Shown: positions 21,431 through 34,154, counted from the stretch's first letter. The stretch: DNA of 64,000 bases from Aptenodytes patagonicus (GCF_965638725.1 NC_134970.1:8104001-8168000); one strand, 5' to 3'. Notes: generated by a model not told the origin, from the sequence alone. Made by a program: numbers and translations.

Positions 21431-23956
21431 GCCAGTCTTGCTGTCCACTCGGAAAGCCCGTCCGGAGCATTCCAGGGATGGGAGGGGTTAGAACCCTGTG
21501 TTCCTGGCAGCTGTCTAACAGCATGTAGTACTGGGAGGGGGTCAGGCTAGCAGGAGCATTCCCTGGGGGTTTTTGGAGGATCCCAAGGGGTTGCTAGGGA
21601 GATGGGGCTGGTGAGTGGGCATCCCAGGATGCTATTGAAGTTCTCATGCGAGGTTAGCAGGGTTGCTGGGTCATCCCAGAGAAGCCACTGGGGTCTCTAG
21701 GTCAGCCCAGAGGAGCTGTTGTGGTGTCTTGTGCATCTTGTGGAGGAGGAGGGGGCACTGTGGCCCTTGGCAGTTGCCCACAGGTCACCTTGGGAGACAG
21801 AGCCCCTCCATGTCGGTGTGGAGCCTGAGGGGCCCAGCCCCAGGCAGGATACTGCCGTCTCTGCCCGCTCCCAGAGGAACCCCCCTTCCAGCGTTGGACA
21901 AGGGAAGCCCGTTCCTACCCACAGGATCACACCCAAAGACCACCCTGTCCCACGAGTGCAAGAGCCGCCCAGCCTGCCGCAAGCCCCCCAGGCGCCCTTT
22001 GATGCCAAGGCCCCGGCTGCCCATCAATGGCACCGGCAGCTCTGCTGCCTGGACGGCCCACTGCACTGGGGGGGGGGCCAGGGGTCCGGGCAGGCCTGGG
22101 CTGCCCATGAGGAAACGGGCATCTTGTGCTCCCCTGCAAAAGCGGGTGGCATGGCTGGGAAGCTGCAGAGCCCCGCACCGCCCCAGCACAGCTTGGCCCT
22201 GCGCCAGCGTGGGGCACCCACTGGCCAGTGAGGTGGGACATGTGGGGCTGCGCTCCATATGCCCTGTGTCCCCATCCTGCCATGCTGGGACCCTGCTATG
22301 GGCCGTGCCGCCCAGTGCCCGCAGCGCAGCCTATGCCCCTGTGCAGGGACCTTCCTGGACCCTGCAGGCCACTGTAAGACAAGGAAGGGGCACACTTCCA
22401 TTTCAAACTAGGGAAGTCAAGGCAGAATCAGCACGGGTGAGAAAAAAATGGTCTTTGTTAACCAGACGTACCCCTGGGCCCCTGACAGCACGTCTGGGCT
22501 ACTGGGTTTTTCTTCCTGGCGTACGAAACAGTTGCAAGAGGAGAAACACTGACGGAAGCAGCTGTCCCATGGGGCGGGAGCAAAGCCCCCTTTCCAGCAC
22601 CCTTTCTTGTTTCCCGGGTATGCCCAGGAAAGCTGGAACCCTGCCCGGCAGGCCAGGCCAGGCCAGGCAGCTGCCCGGCACGGGAGCGTGGCAGGGTTCG
22701 GGAGCCCACAGGCATGGGGTTCCGCCGCCTGTAAGGGCGGCAGCCGTCTTGCCCCAGGGGAGCCCACAGGGTCTCCCCGCCCTACTCAGCCCTGGGGAGC
22801 CCCAATGTGATGTCAGAGCCGCCGCTGTGAGGTCAGAGCTGGCTGCCTGCACAGCCCTGTGGCGCGTGGGGAAGGAGCCCACAGCTGCTGTGTGGCTGTT
22901 GCCCTGGGCAGGCGCGCTCCTGCTGGGGGGGGCGGCGTGGGGCTGCTGCCGGAGCTGTTTTTGCCTGGGCAGGCCACACTGCTGCGGCTGAGGGGGAAGA
23001 GCTGAGCGGGGAGCCTGTCTTTGCCCAGAGATGGCGAGGAGAAAGGGCCCCCAGAGAAGATGCCAAGGGGCCTCCAAAGGCTCCTTGGGGAACAAGGCTG
23101 ACCAACAGCCAGCAGGGGAGGCAGCGGGGCCGAGCCGCTGCCAGACGAGTAGGTACGAAACGGGCTGCTCCTGCCCAGGGCGTCACGTTGGGGTGGTAGC
23201 ACGGACGTGGTGTAACACGGTCAGTGGGGTGCGCAGCAGCATGGGGAAGCCAACAGAGGTTTGCTGAAGAAGAGCCCCGTGGCTTGCGAAGCCCCCCTTC
23301 TGTGGGGATGGGTCTCGGCTGAAAGCCTGGCTCGCTCTCCCGGCCAAAAGCCAGTGTGCAGCAGGGCCTTTTGGGGAGGCGGTAGCCTCGTGCTGCAGGG
23401 GTCGGAGCCCAGCCCTGCTGCACGGGGAGATTTTGCTGCGCGGGGAGTCCAAGCCCCTGGGACCTGGGACTGGCCCCCTTGGGACGTTGAGGCACAGTCC
23501 TGCCTGGCTGAGGGGGGCAGCTGAGCGGGGAGAAGAGGGGTCGGGAGACCATCAGCGCCCAGGGAAGAGGTGGGGGGCTGCGGTGGGGGACAGCAGCCTG
23601 TGCCCCCTCCCCGAACGGCCACTGAGAGGTGCCTGCCGAGGGGCAGGATGGCGCCAGGGGCCAGGGAGCAGGGAGGGACAGGGTGAGAATTGGGCTGTGC
23701 TGCCGGGTGGGCTTCCCGAGGCAGGGGACCGCTGCTGCCAGCTCGCTTCCTCTTCTCCCACTGTGGGCCTGTAAAGCAAAGGATGGGGAAAGGCGGGGGG
23801 AACCCCTGGAAGCAGCCCAGCTGTGCTGCCCTCTCTCGCTGCTGCTGGAACGGCCCATCCTCTGGCAAGGGCCTCCGCTCAGGCTACCTCTGCCCACCTC
23901 GGCTCCTGCAGCGTGGGGACAGTGGGCAACCGGCATTTGTCTTTTTCCTCCCACAG
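21431..23956. other. Region upstream of the SUN gene, no gene assigned
   Basis: GC-rich sequence with several long open frames on both strands (for example + 21663-22991 and - 22833-23954). They overlap one another, are rich in Gly, Pro, Arg and Ser, and show no recognisable domain. The promoter and any 5' non-coding exon of the SUN-domain gene should lie here, but no TATA box or start site could be fixed. Confidence 0.5.
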
Positions 23957-23966
23957 GAACCTCTGC

Positions 23967-26900
23967 ATGGAGGTGGAGCTGGTGGAACTGTCTTCGATGT
24001 CAACCGCCGGCTCAGCCACTCAAGGGCCTGCCAAGTGGCGTGACGAGGCCACAGAAATTGCAAGTAAGTTCAGCACTGCTGCTTGCTGTGAAGTCCTCTG
24101 GGGTGAACTTGGAGAGCTGCGCTGTGCCAGAGCTCTGGCCAAATGTCACAAGTGGCAGGAGAAGTGCAGGCTGCCCTGCTCTTTGGCCCAGGGAGGGAGA
24201 GTGTGTAGGACTCGGTGCCCGCCTCCCCACAGGGAGCTGAAACATGTGTGGCTGGGCATCCTGGAGAAGAGACCTCAAGAGACGGGCCTAACTTTTCTCT
24301 CGTTTCTTTGCCCAGGGACAGTCTTCAGCCTTACTTGCCATCTGGCAGGTGCCCTTGTCTCTCTGTGGAGACATCTGCTGAGCACGTGCATCTTCGCCGT
24401 GTACGTACTACTTGTTTCTGCTGTGGACAGGGGGGAGAAAGGGGATGTGTGAGGGCCGGTGCAAGCAAAGGGGAGAGCAGAGGGTGTTCCCCAGCCAGCA
24501 GCAGGGGGCTCCCACTCGGGCACCAAAGCTCGGGCGCTGCTCGTGCTGTGGCCATTCTCAGGGAGAGCCAAGAGCAAAGCCCCTCGGAAGTCTCACTCCC
24601 ACGCATTTGCCGGAGCCCCAGACTTTGGCTGCGGTAGGACAAACTGCCACGTAGCCAGACGCTCGGGTGCAGAGCCAAGCCTCCGCAGGGGAAGGGTTTC
24701 CCCCGGCTCTGGCAAGGGAGAGTCTGGAGGTGCAGGTCTGGGAGGGCTCTGGGAGGAAAGCCAGACAAGGCTCCTGCGCTTCCCAGCTGTGCGGAAAAAC
24801 ACCCCCAAGAGAGATCTGTGTGATGGCAAGTGAGAACAGGCCTGCTTTCTCAGCCAAAGAGAGAGCAAGGTCCACACCAGAAAGACTGCTGAAAAGCAGT
24901 CTTCATTTGCTCGACCTCTTGACTTCCCTGGATAGTTTTCATTCCCTTTTGGAAGGTGCTCCTGGAGCCCTTCCTTTGGGGAAGATCTGCCGGCAGTGTT
25001 GAATGGCGTGGACAGAAATCGTGTTCCTCCTGTGTGCTGCTCTGTCAGCTCTCTGTCAGCAGCAGGCTTCCAAAACGGTGGCTTTCTGGCCTGAAAAGGG
25101 AAATCCACCCGTGAAAGGGTTTGCCCACGACTTGGTTCGTTGACAGCCACAGGACTCCCTCTTTTTCAGGCAAAAGATGGCCCTCCAGAAGAAGAGGTTC
25201 TTGAAAGTCGTCTTCTTGTTGCTCCCAGTGGCTCTTGGTGAGTTTTCGTGAGCAAACATCTGAGGGCGACAGCCTGGCTGTGCTGGATGCCAGCTTTCAG
25301 CTGGCCAGCTTTCCTTTTGGGCCAGTATGTGCGGAAACTCCCGTGGCCCAAGTGCTTCCCGAGTATGTCCTTGAGTGGGACTGGCTTTCGGACTAGCAGT
25401 AAGACTGGTAGTCTCCCAGCCATGCTGCTGCTCTGGCCACTGGACCAAATGGCTTGCGTAGTCTGCAAGTCTGCGAGCGAAGGGCGTAGGTATTTCCAAG
25501 CCTGAACTGGGGATTCCCAGGGGGGAGGGGCCGTGCAGGGGGACCGATGGAGAGGTACCTCTCCTAGCCCATGCAGCCTGGTCTCGGTGCTCACTGAAGC
25601 AGTGAGGGGAAATGGGGAATAGCTCTGGGGCAGCGAGCACACCTGAAGATCACGGCTGCGCAGTCCCCTCAAGCCGGGGCTGATGGCTCCCGGTCGGAGG
25701 CGCGTCCTCTCTCTGCGCCCCCACGTTCCCCACCTCCTCAGCTAACCTGCTGCCCCACCCCCAAGGCAACAGGGAGGAGACAACGCGACTGCAGGGATCG
25801 CTAGCAACCCCAGTAAAATAACTGTCTCTTGGTGATGTGAATTGCAGCTGGTGTTTACTGCGGGACCTCGCTGCCAGCGTGGACAATGCCGGCAAAGGGA
25901 CTGAGAGAGGTCGGTGACTCTTGTGGGACAGGCACCTCCGGCAACGGAGCGTGGCTGACAGTGGCTGGATAAATCACGGGCTCTTCTGCTTCCACGCAGG
26001 GTGACCCAAAGAAGCAGCAGCTTTTGCCGTCTCTTCCTAGGGAACCCTCTCCTGGGAAGCCCCGGCGGCTCTGGTAGCGGATGCTCTAACGGAGCGTTTT
26101 TCCCTTTCAGGAGCTGACAAGGGTGTCTGCAGCAGACCTCAAGACCCTGCGGTAAGAGATGTTTCCTGAGCTGGAATTGGTTCGGTGCAGAAGCCTCAGC
26201 CGACCTCGTGCTACCTGCACTCGTTTTCCTAACAGCCAGGGCTCCCGTACTTCCCTCCTGCCTTTGCCTTTTGCTCAACCTGGTGCGGAAGGGAAGCACT
26301 CGCAAAGCAGGGAAAGCACATGTGTCTCTCCTCCTTGCTGAGCTCAGGTGCTCCCCAGAGGGGATGGGCCGCTCTCTGACAAGATCTGCTTTCCTGTTCC
26401 TGCAGGCACTCGAGCGCTTTGTTGGCGGAGCAAACCCAAAAGATGCAGCTTCTGCTGGAGGAGGTGGCTCAACTGAGGGCGGAGCTCAGCAGTGTGAAGG
26501 TGATCCTGCATTTTGGGGAAGGAGGCTTGGCTGGGCAGAACCCCCGAGAAAGCACTCCTTGGGGTTGTTGGTGGGGCCGGACTGCTGACCGCCGCAACCC
26601 AGCCTTTGCCCCAGGGGCTTGCTGGCTCAGCTTCTGCGCTGCACAGGCCCTCCTCCAGCCCCAGTTTAACCGAGCTGCTTCAGGCAGCGGAGGACTCCCG
26701 ACAGACTTCCCTTGGCATGCCGACACCTCTGGCTGCTCTGGCCAGGCCCCTGAGGCAGTGGTGAGACCCAGGCACGCTCACGGCGCCAGCCATCGCTGGC
26801 AGGGCCTGAGCCCATCTCCCAGCTGACCTGGAGAGCGTGGAAGGTGGGGAGGAGGGTGTGGGGACCCTCGTCAACCCACCTCGGGGACATGGTCGTGGCC

Positions 26901-29900
26901 GTGGACACAGATACGGTTCCTCAGTCCTCGCGGCTCACGTCAGCAGCAGAGAGTCTTGCAGCTCTGTGGACTTGAGACTGGGCTTGCCTTGCATTTCTGA
27001 CACTGACCCTTTGCCTCTGCGGATGCTAGTAGCCATGCCGAACTGCCCGCTGATGTGATCCTTTTCTGTGTTTGTTTATGGCATGCCCAGGAAGTTCAGA
27101 AAGTGAACCAGGCGGCGTCCGAGATGGCTTCGGAAGTCTACGTCCAGATGTCTGACTGGGCCCTGAAAAGCTCTGGTATGGACACAAGCAGCCCAGTCTC
27201 CTTGGCCTGCGCTTGTCTGTAGCACTCCCCAAAGGAGCCTGCGCTCCAGGCGCTGCTCTCCAAAGTGGGGGAGCTTAAACGCTTCATGGGGTCCAAGAGC
27301 AAGGCTGTGGCAGAGTGGCGCTCTCAGACTCCCTCCCAGTCCTGCCCTTGGCCTTCGCAGGGCTGCCTCTGGCACTGCCCCCGCACGTGTTCCTGTGCTG
27401 ATGGAGGGGCTCTCTTCCTCTCCACTGCATTTGAAAAGGGAATGGCTGGGCCGTCCTTTGCTGCCCATGCAGCAAGCCCTCAGCTTCGGTCTGCTGTCAT
27501 TCACATGGGTGCCTGCTGTCTCCGAGAACCCTCAGACCTTCTCCTCGTGGCACTGTGAGAGAAGCAGCCACCAGGCACGTGGCTGCCATCATTCCCCTGA
27601 ACAGCTGGGCACCCCCACCAGCGTGGTGATGAGGACAGGACTGACAGACGTGGAGCTGGCCCGCAACATCAGAAATAGTGTCTGAGCACCAAGTCCTCCT
27701 AGTCTGTGGCCTCTTGCAGTCACGTGCTCTCCCTTCCTTACAGGTGCCACCATCGACGTGCAGAGAACTTCCGAGACCTACAGCTGCAAAGAGAATTGGG
27801 GCTGCAGGGTTTTATGGTTCTTTCGCACTGCCAACCCTCCTGATACTATTTTGCAGGTATCGTAGCAGAAATCATCGGTGCCGGTTTCCTTCCTTCCTTC
27901 CTGTGAAGTTAGGGGCCGACCTCAGGGGCTCTCCCCTCAGTCCAGTGGTACTGCTCAAGCCCGCAGTGTTGATCAGGTTCCTGAAACCAAAGCTCTAACA
28001 CAGGGCTGGGCTTGCTAGAAATCAGTGGTTCCCCTCAGGAGGGGAACGGAGCTGAGCTGAGCCGAGCCGCTGCATCTTGCCCACAGTCCTCTGCCACAGC
28101 TGGGTGAAAGACTTTCTCCCTGGTGACCCCGTTTCCGCGCTCATCCCTAACAGCACCTTTTTGGGGGTGGGAGGCGGGAGCCGGGGGTGTGCCCTGCAGA
28201 GCCACTGGGCAGAGACGTGTTTCTGCTAGGCCCCTGACTAGGATGGTTTCATAACCGCTATTCTCCTCTGCTCCGTAATACTGAGAGCCCCCTTTGTCAG
28301 GCAGGGAAGAAGGCCTCCTGCTTCTGTCCATTTCCTCACACGCGCCTCATTTTCGAGGCACCACAGACACACCGGCGCCTACGCTTCAAGCTGCATGGGC
28401 AGTTGTGTTGGCCCCAACACTCCCTCACACTTCATTGCTCTCGCGTTCTGGTTGCAGCCGGATGTTTCCCCAGGAAACTGCTGGCCTTTACAAGGGCATC
28501 AGGGCCAGGTGGTCATCAGGTTGCCAGCACAAGTCCATCTCACTGCCGTCACTGTGCAGCACATTGCCAAAGAAGTCTCTCCATCTGGGACCGTCATCAG
28601 CGCCCCCAGAGACGTCGCTGTCTTTGTAAGTCTCTGCTGGGCGCTTCTGGCGGGGATCTGGCCCGGGGGGAAAGCCGTGACAGGGTCTTGCTCGCTTTTG
28701 TGCATCCTCTGAGGTTTGTGCCCTGCTCTCTCCTGAGCACTGCGGTGCGCTAGCAGGGTACTTGAAGGGCTCTAGAGGTTTCATCCCTCTTAAGGCTTGT
28801 TCTGGCCAAGCACCTCAGGGTTCTTGACCAAAACTCAAGGCGGAGACTCAGCTCCACCGTAACCAGTGCTAGACTGCTGCTAGAGCCCCAGGAGAGGGTG
28901 GGTAGATAACAGGGCTGATGCAGCGCGTAGGTTGCCTCTTTGTCGGGACGAGTCTGAGCTGCTCTCCTTGTGCTTTGCCCCTGAGGGAGTAGACGCGGAC
29001 GGAGAAGAGGAGACTCTCCTTGGGACATTCACGTACAACGTGGCGAAAGAGCTCATTCAGACCTTCCCTCTGAAGGTACGGTCCACGCGCGGGGGCAAGA
29101 TGCCAGGGAGCCAAAGAGGTTTGCCTGCAAGTCCATGGCAGGAAGAGCGTGAATGCTTTCTCCCTGGGCAGAGGGGCCCAGACCACCGCTGAGAGAGACC
29201 TGGCGGGCTTGGGAGGGCTGAGTAGCACACGGTGGTGGTAGCAAAAGGATAGCGAGGGCAGGGTCAGGCCCGTGGGAGCACAAGTCCCGAGAGATTCCCC
29301 GGCTGGACCCACTGCCTTCAGCAGAGCCAGCTGCACACACAGCCACTCCACCCGAGCAACGTCTTTGTGCCGTGGAGAAACAGGGACGCCTGGCGGCGAA
29401 AGCCATTGGGCAGCACCGTCGCTCCATCCTGTGGCCTGCTGGCAGGCTGGCCAGAGTCCTCTCCTCCCAACATCGCATGCCCCTTCTCTCCTGGTGCTCT
29501 CACGCCTGCCAGGAGGAAAGCAGGCAGAGCAGACAGCGGGAGCTCGGTGGGGTTGCACACCAGCTGCCCCACGCATAGGAGCACCTCCCCGGCCTCTCTG
29601 TCAGCACAGAGCAAGCAACAGAGGGAAGGGGCAGAGGGCAGGGAGACTGAGCCCCAGCCGGGCCGGCATGCAGAGGATGCCAGGTGCCTTCCCCCTTCCC
29701 GTGTCCCCAGCCTCCCCAGCAGACCCACTACCAGCAGCGAGCCTCAGATTTCCACAGCCGCTCCCACCCACTTTCAGGAGCTTGTTCCTCAGCAGGAGCA
29801 GGACTGGCAGGGGGAGAAACATTGATTGCATTGTCGCTCATAACACCCCCCGTTTCCTTTTCCCTCTTTCCTTCACAGAACGCGCCGCTTCCCAGAGCCT

Positions 29901-30040
29901 TTTCATACGTCAAACTTCTTGTGAAGAGCAACTGGGGAAACCCAGCGTACACCTGCATTTATCGAGTGCAGGTTCATGGGAAGATGGCAAACCAGAAAGC
30001 CTGGACTGAAACCAGAGGAAAAGAAGAGGGACAAACATAA
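23967..30040 (+). CDS. SUN domain-containing protein, SUN3/SPAG4-like, 11 coding exons
   Basis: This is probably an inner-nuclear-membrane LINC-complex protein; SUN proteins bind KASH proteins across the nuclear envelope, and SUN3/SPAG4 members act mainly in sperm development. Exons: 23957-24063 (ATG at 23967), 24316-24400, 25170-25237, 25848-25909, 26111-26151, 26406-26499, 27091-27175, 27744-27856, 28458-28625, 28986-29075, 29879-30040. The total is 1065 bases, 354 codons plus stop, with every phase consistent and GT-AG introns. Residues about 35-80 contain hydrophobic stretches (KVVFLLLPVALAG), the likely membrane anchor. Residues about 105-150 form a coiled coil (QMQ-type heptads in exon 6). 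The C-terminal half is a complete SUN domain: GATIDVQRTSETYSC, NPPDTILQPDVSPGNCW, LLGTFTYN, VKSNWGNPAYTCIYRVQVHG. Length matches mammalian SUN3. The ATG and the exon 2 donor (GTACGT) are the least certain choices. SUN3 versus SPAG4 was not decided. Confidence 0.85.
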
Positions 30041-30044
30041 TAAA
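30039..30044 (+). terminator. Polyadenylation signal overlapping the SUN gene stop codon
   Basis: AATAAA shares its first two bases with the TAA stop (30038-30040). A GT-rich downstream element (GCGTGTGTGTGGGG, about 30054-30067) follows at the normal distance. The 3' UTR would be only about 15-25 bases. Confidence 0.7.
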
Positions 30045-30935
30045 GAAGAAAAAGCGTGTGTGTGGGGAAAGATGTGGCAATTCGGATCGGTGTAGAGGAT
30101 TGGTCTCCAAAGTGGGGTGCGCAAGAAGATCCATTGAGGGGAGGCCGGGCGCATGTGGAAAATGTTAGAACTTCTACTTAATTTTTTCTTAAAAATGAGG
30201 GAGATAGTAAGCGTTCCTAAGATTTAATCTAGAGAGGAGAGGCCCAGCCTGGCACCGCTCCTTCTCCCGCCGCCCCGGGAGGCTCCGCAAGTGGCACCAG
30301 CCTAGGGCACGCAGAAGGGCCCGGCTTCAGTTTACAACAGGGAGACTGCCACCCGCCGCCACAGCAGGCGCCGCAGGAGCTTTCCCAGGAGCCCGCCCAC
30401 CTTCTTCCTGGCTTCTCAGCCAATGGCGCCCGCCAGGCGGTGACAGGCAGGGCCTCCCGCCAGCCACTGCAGCGCCCTTCTCTGGCCCCGCCCCACTGCT
30501 ACCCCGCTGCCACGGCAACTGGGCAGCCTGCAGGCGCGGGTTGCGGGGCGAGCAACAAGCCTTGGGACAACTCTTTGGGGCTCCCAGGGCCGGGGGTGGG
30601 GAGCTCCTCCCTTACTTTCCCGATAGTGGGGCCGGAGGAGCAGATGGAACAATTTGGCCTGGCACCTTCCCAGCACCCAGGCTGTCGGTTTGTCGGTTAA
30701 CCCGTAGTTTCTGTAAAACGGGTGTGGGGAGCCTGTCTGACTGGCCTGTCGGAAACCCCATGCCTCACCCCAGGAATGTCCCCGTCCTAGATCTTGCTAC
30801 TCTCTGTTGGGAGGTCCTTTTGTGTCACACTGATTAGTGTCGACGGGGAATTTTCACCCCTTGTTATTCTGACCTCCCCTTGGCATTTGGACGACCCTGA
30901 CCCGTCTTTCCTTTTGACGGACCAGCGTCTCTGGG
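30045..30935. other. Intergenic, with a CpG-rich promoter-like block
   Basis: 30240-30600 is GC-rich with CpGs, a CCAAT box (about 30419-30423), GC boxes and an X-box-like palindrome at 30506-30519. No gene with a start here was recognised; the 190-bp repeat and a provirus follow. It may be an orphaned promoter or simply GC-rich spacer. Confidence 0.35.
30506..30519 (+). promoter_or_regulatory. Candidate RFX X-box
   Basis: GCTGCCACGGCAAC is two half-sites around a two-base spacer and differs from the consensus palindrome GTTGCC-N-GGCAAC only at the second base. RFX sites mark ciliary and testis gene promoters. It is in a CpG-rich block but has no gene assigned, so function is uncertain. Confidence 0.3.
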
Positions 30936-31127
30936 GTTCCCAGGAAGGCTGGCCAGTTCTGCAGCCCTTGGGGTGTTCCTCCACCATCTAACACTAAGGC
31001 TAGGCTCTTTGGTCCCCTGGGTGCTGCATGTTGCAACACTGTGGTTTTCCCTCCCGCTGTTGCTGTCATGGACCTCATAACCGGGGTATAGCATCTTCTC
31101 CATTAAGGACATCCCGGGCAGCCAGAC
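30936..31127 (+). repeat. Dispersed about 190-bp repeat, copy 2
   Basis: Same-orientation copy of 21235-21430. It runs from GGGTTCCCAGGAAGGCTG to GGGCAGCCAGAC, where the minus-strand provirus begins. The provirus insertion therefore interrupts or abuts this repeat. Confidence 0.8.
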
Positions 31128-31695
31128 TGTCGCGGAGGCTCATGTCATCCAATTAGGCGGGTGATAGATTGAAAAATAAACTTTATTTTAACCAAAATTG
31201 TTTAGCAGAAAACTAACTAGAAATGAGGCGTCAACACTCCGACAACATCAGTAAACCACAGGTTCAGGATGGCGTAGGAGGGATTAATACTGCACAGCCG
31301 GCTTTAGAACTGCGGATCCAAAATGTGCACAATCACTCAGCTATAAGATGAGGGCTCTCAACCTCGAGGAGTTTCCTTGGGTGGCGTCCCGACCCAAGGG
31401 GAGAGTCCCTGACTGCAGACCCGCTGCTCCGAGGAGGACCGGCTCAACTTGCCCTCCGGTGGGGCTCCATTTATACCCTAGCCGAATCTGATCTGTGGTC
31501 AATTCGAATTGGCTGAGGGCCTTAACTTGCTTTCTCCTCGCCCGAGGTGTATACGTGACGGTAATTACTGGCCCAAGGTGTGTACGTGATGGTCAGCACT
31601 CACCACCTTAAAGGCGCGAACGTAAGGGCGTGAAAAGTAAGGACGCAGTGGTCTTAATGCCCCCAGTCTTTGTCAGGGCGGGTGCACCTGCCACA
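31128..31695 (-). repeat. 3' LTR of the minus-strand provirus
   Basis: Bounded by TGTCGCGGAGG on the + strand and GGCAGGTGCACC read from the other end, so on its own strand it starts TGTGGCAGG and ends CCGCGACA. In its own orientation it contains TATAAA (about 31470-31477) and AATAAAG (about 31182-31188). It is about 90 bases longer than the other LTR because it keeps a segment at roughly 31550-31645. Confidence 0.88.
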
Positions 31696-31834
31696 CAATC
31701 CAACCCGTGACCACAGTCACGTTTCGACTGGTTTCCCTGGAGTGGTGGTACAGTCACCTCTTGCCTCCAAAGTTAAAAGGGAGCGCAGTCTTGGTGAGTT
31801 CAGTGCTCACTGTGAATCATCATTTCTCAGTTGT

Positions 31835-33713
31835 TTAAGGTCGTACTGGAACATCAATTATACGAATAGATTTTGAGGGAGTATACTCCATGGCTAATAC
31901 AGTTTTCGTTATTGCGCACTTAACACCTTTTATAACAATACAAATCACAACAATCACAACTACAAGCATTATCAGAGATTGGAGAGGACTGGCTAGCCAT
32001 CCTGACAAAGAAAACCCAAACATACCAAAAACTTTCCCCAACCAATTAGTCCCTAGTGCAGCAACACTTGCCTCTGAGTCCTTTGCTACTTTTTTTCATT
32101 TTGTTGATCTGGTCTTGAAAGGGTACCGACATGTTCAGGATGTGGACATAGCACTCATTTTCCGATAGGCTCAGGATTCCACAGACACCTTTCTTCTTTA
32201 ACAGCATCAGATCTAATACGGCTCGGTTTTGAATAGGCGTTCTACTGGTATGTTGTGGTTGATTATCTAATAGCCCCAAACTATCAGACGTGGCGTTGGC
32301 CAAGGCTGACAGCTGCAGGCCCAGTTCCAGAATAGCCTGCCGGTTCCGTACCGGAGCAATTCCCATCCCAAAACCTGATTCCAGCCACCATCCTGTTTGT
32401 GTTGAGGCTTCCCGCCATTCCCCCCGCAAGCCCCTTGGGCTGTCATCCCACCACTTACGTGGCATGGATCCTTCCCAATAAATGGGACACAGAGAGAACA
32501 CGGCTAATGTGCAGGCTAGTCCTGGGATGGTTGCGTAGAATCGGGAATATGTGTGGCCGTCAGAACACGCCCACGCTAAGTTAGGAGGTGCAGGGACAAA
32601 GGATGTTTGGCATGAACCTGGCACGGTAGTAAGGGGACGACAGTAATCTTTCTTACTACAGTCTAGGGCAGAGGGCCACAAGTAACTGGTAGTGCTACAT
32701 AGGCAGCCCTGTATTAAAGCTTCCTGAGCAGGAGGATATAGCCGTAACGGTGGCATTTCATCTATGTCTTTGCACCTGATCTCTGCCTGACAGTTCCAGA
32801 GCGGAGATTTCCCCTACCAGGAATACCTTTTCCCGGTACCAGCTGGGCGCATAAGTGTGTCTAGCCCACATGCAGTTGAGGGGGCAGTCCCATGAATTTC
32901 GATTACACACGCTGGGACATTCGTTATTATCCTTTTCAGGGTGTTTGATGCACCATGAGGCATTCAGTGGTTTTGTATATTGTAGGGAGAGGTCATCGGT
33001 GCTCCAGCAGACACTATATTTGGTAGCTCCCCATGGAATTTCGGGGCATAGTGTAGTGCCATTCCAGCTCCAGCCCGTGGCCTCATGGGTAGGTTGAAGA
33101 ACATAATCACATCTGGCATTCCATACCAAACTAGCATTTACTGTGCCCGGCTACCAACTGTAGACAATATAAGTACAGCCTCTTCCCTCGATCTCCCTAA
33201 AGCTCCTACTATAATTAGTATATTGCTCCCACGTGAGCTCGAGGGCTAGCGATATGTTCATGTCCTGCACAAAAACTGGTAAAGGGTCTTCTGCTGACTT
33301 GGGTGTGGGCAGGCAAACCGTTACAGAGGTTAAATTCATCATTCGGGCAAATCCCACTATCGTTTTGCTACCATATTGCTGTCCAGGTCCTGGTTGTTTC
33401 CATTGGTCACTGTCACCATTGCCAGTACGAGCACCAAAGCAGACTGCTTTTCCATCGTCCTGTAAGAAAACACAGAGCTGGGCCTCGGGCCTGAAACCGG
33501 GCTTCAGGGTTAGAAGTCAGGGATTATCCACCGAGCACTAATATGGTGGGGTTTTCTGCTCCCGTCCAGAGTTCCCAGGCATATAAGCCTCTGGTTTTTG
33601 CCAGGGTCATGGGTACAATGCCAATGGAGGGTAGCTTCACCATTACAGGTTGGTCCACGTCCGTCCGTGGTGGGAACTGGTCCTTTTGTATCGCCCAGTA
33701 TAGGGGTCGTCAC
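31835..33713 (-). pseudogene. Provirus envelope glycoprotein remnant
   Basis: Open segments at 33510-33713, 33151-33357, 32758-33129, 32046-32756 and 31835-32041 lie in three registers. The surface part is rich in Cys, Trp and Asn-glycosylation motifs. The segment at 32046-32756 holds an IQNRAVLDLMLLKKKGVC-type heptad and immunosuppressive-domain-like region followed by a second Cys, without an obvious CX6CC. The last segment carries a strong membrane span (SLIMLVVVIVVICIVIKG). At least one in-frame stop and two frame changes make it non-functional. Confidence 0.75.
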
Positions 33714-33869
33714 CCGTTAACAGTCTCATAGTGCAAAATGCTCGAATTCTGGGGTTTCCATAACTTCCCCAGCGGCTGTTAACAATAAAGACCGCCCGTG
33801 GTAATCATATGTCCCAGTTGTGGCATCAGACATCGGCATGTCTTTTAATCAAACCATTGGTTCGTTCGA

Positions 33870-34154
33870 CTATACCGTTAGCCTGAGGATTATATGGTGT
33901 ATGGAACACCCATTTGACGCCTTCCCCGCGAGCCCAGTCTTGCACCACTGTGGCCGTAAAATGTGACCCATTATCACTTTGATGATACACACGGGGGTGT
34001 GTAAAATACTAAACCACTTTCTTAACGCTTGGACCGTCCGATCTCCGGTGGCGGTGCTAACAGCTGTAGCCATGGTCAGTCCTGACACCACCTCTACTCC
34101 TACCAAGATGTATTTCTTCCCATGGGATGGCCGCAAAGGACCAATATAATCCAT
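33870..34154 (-). pseudogene. Provirus integrase core fragment
   Basis: It starts MDYIGPLRPSHGKKYILVGV, the first Asp block of a retroviral integrase core, followed by VSGLTMATAVSTATGDRT. The frame ends shortly after, so the second and third catalytic blocks are absent or displaced. Confidence 0.78.

Noticed and set aside
21663..22991. 442-codon open frame on the + strand upstream of the SUN gene
   Set aside because: It has no recognisable domain, composition follows local GC, and overlapping long frames exist on the opposite strand and other registers.
22833..23954. 373-codon open frame on the minus strand
   Set aside because: It is rich in Pro, Ser, Arg and Gly, overlaps other frames, has no family similarity and runs antisense to the SUN gene start region.
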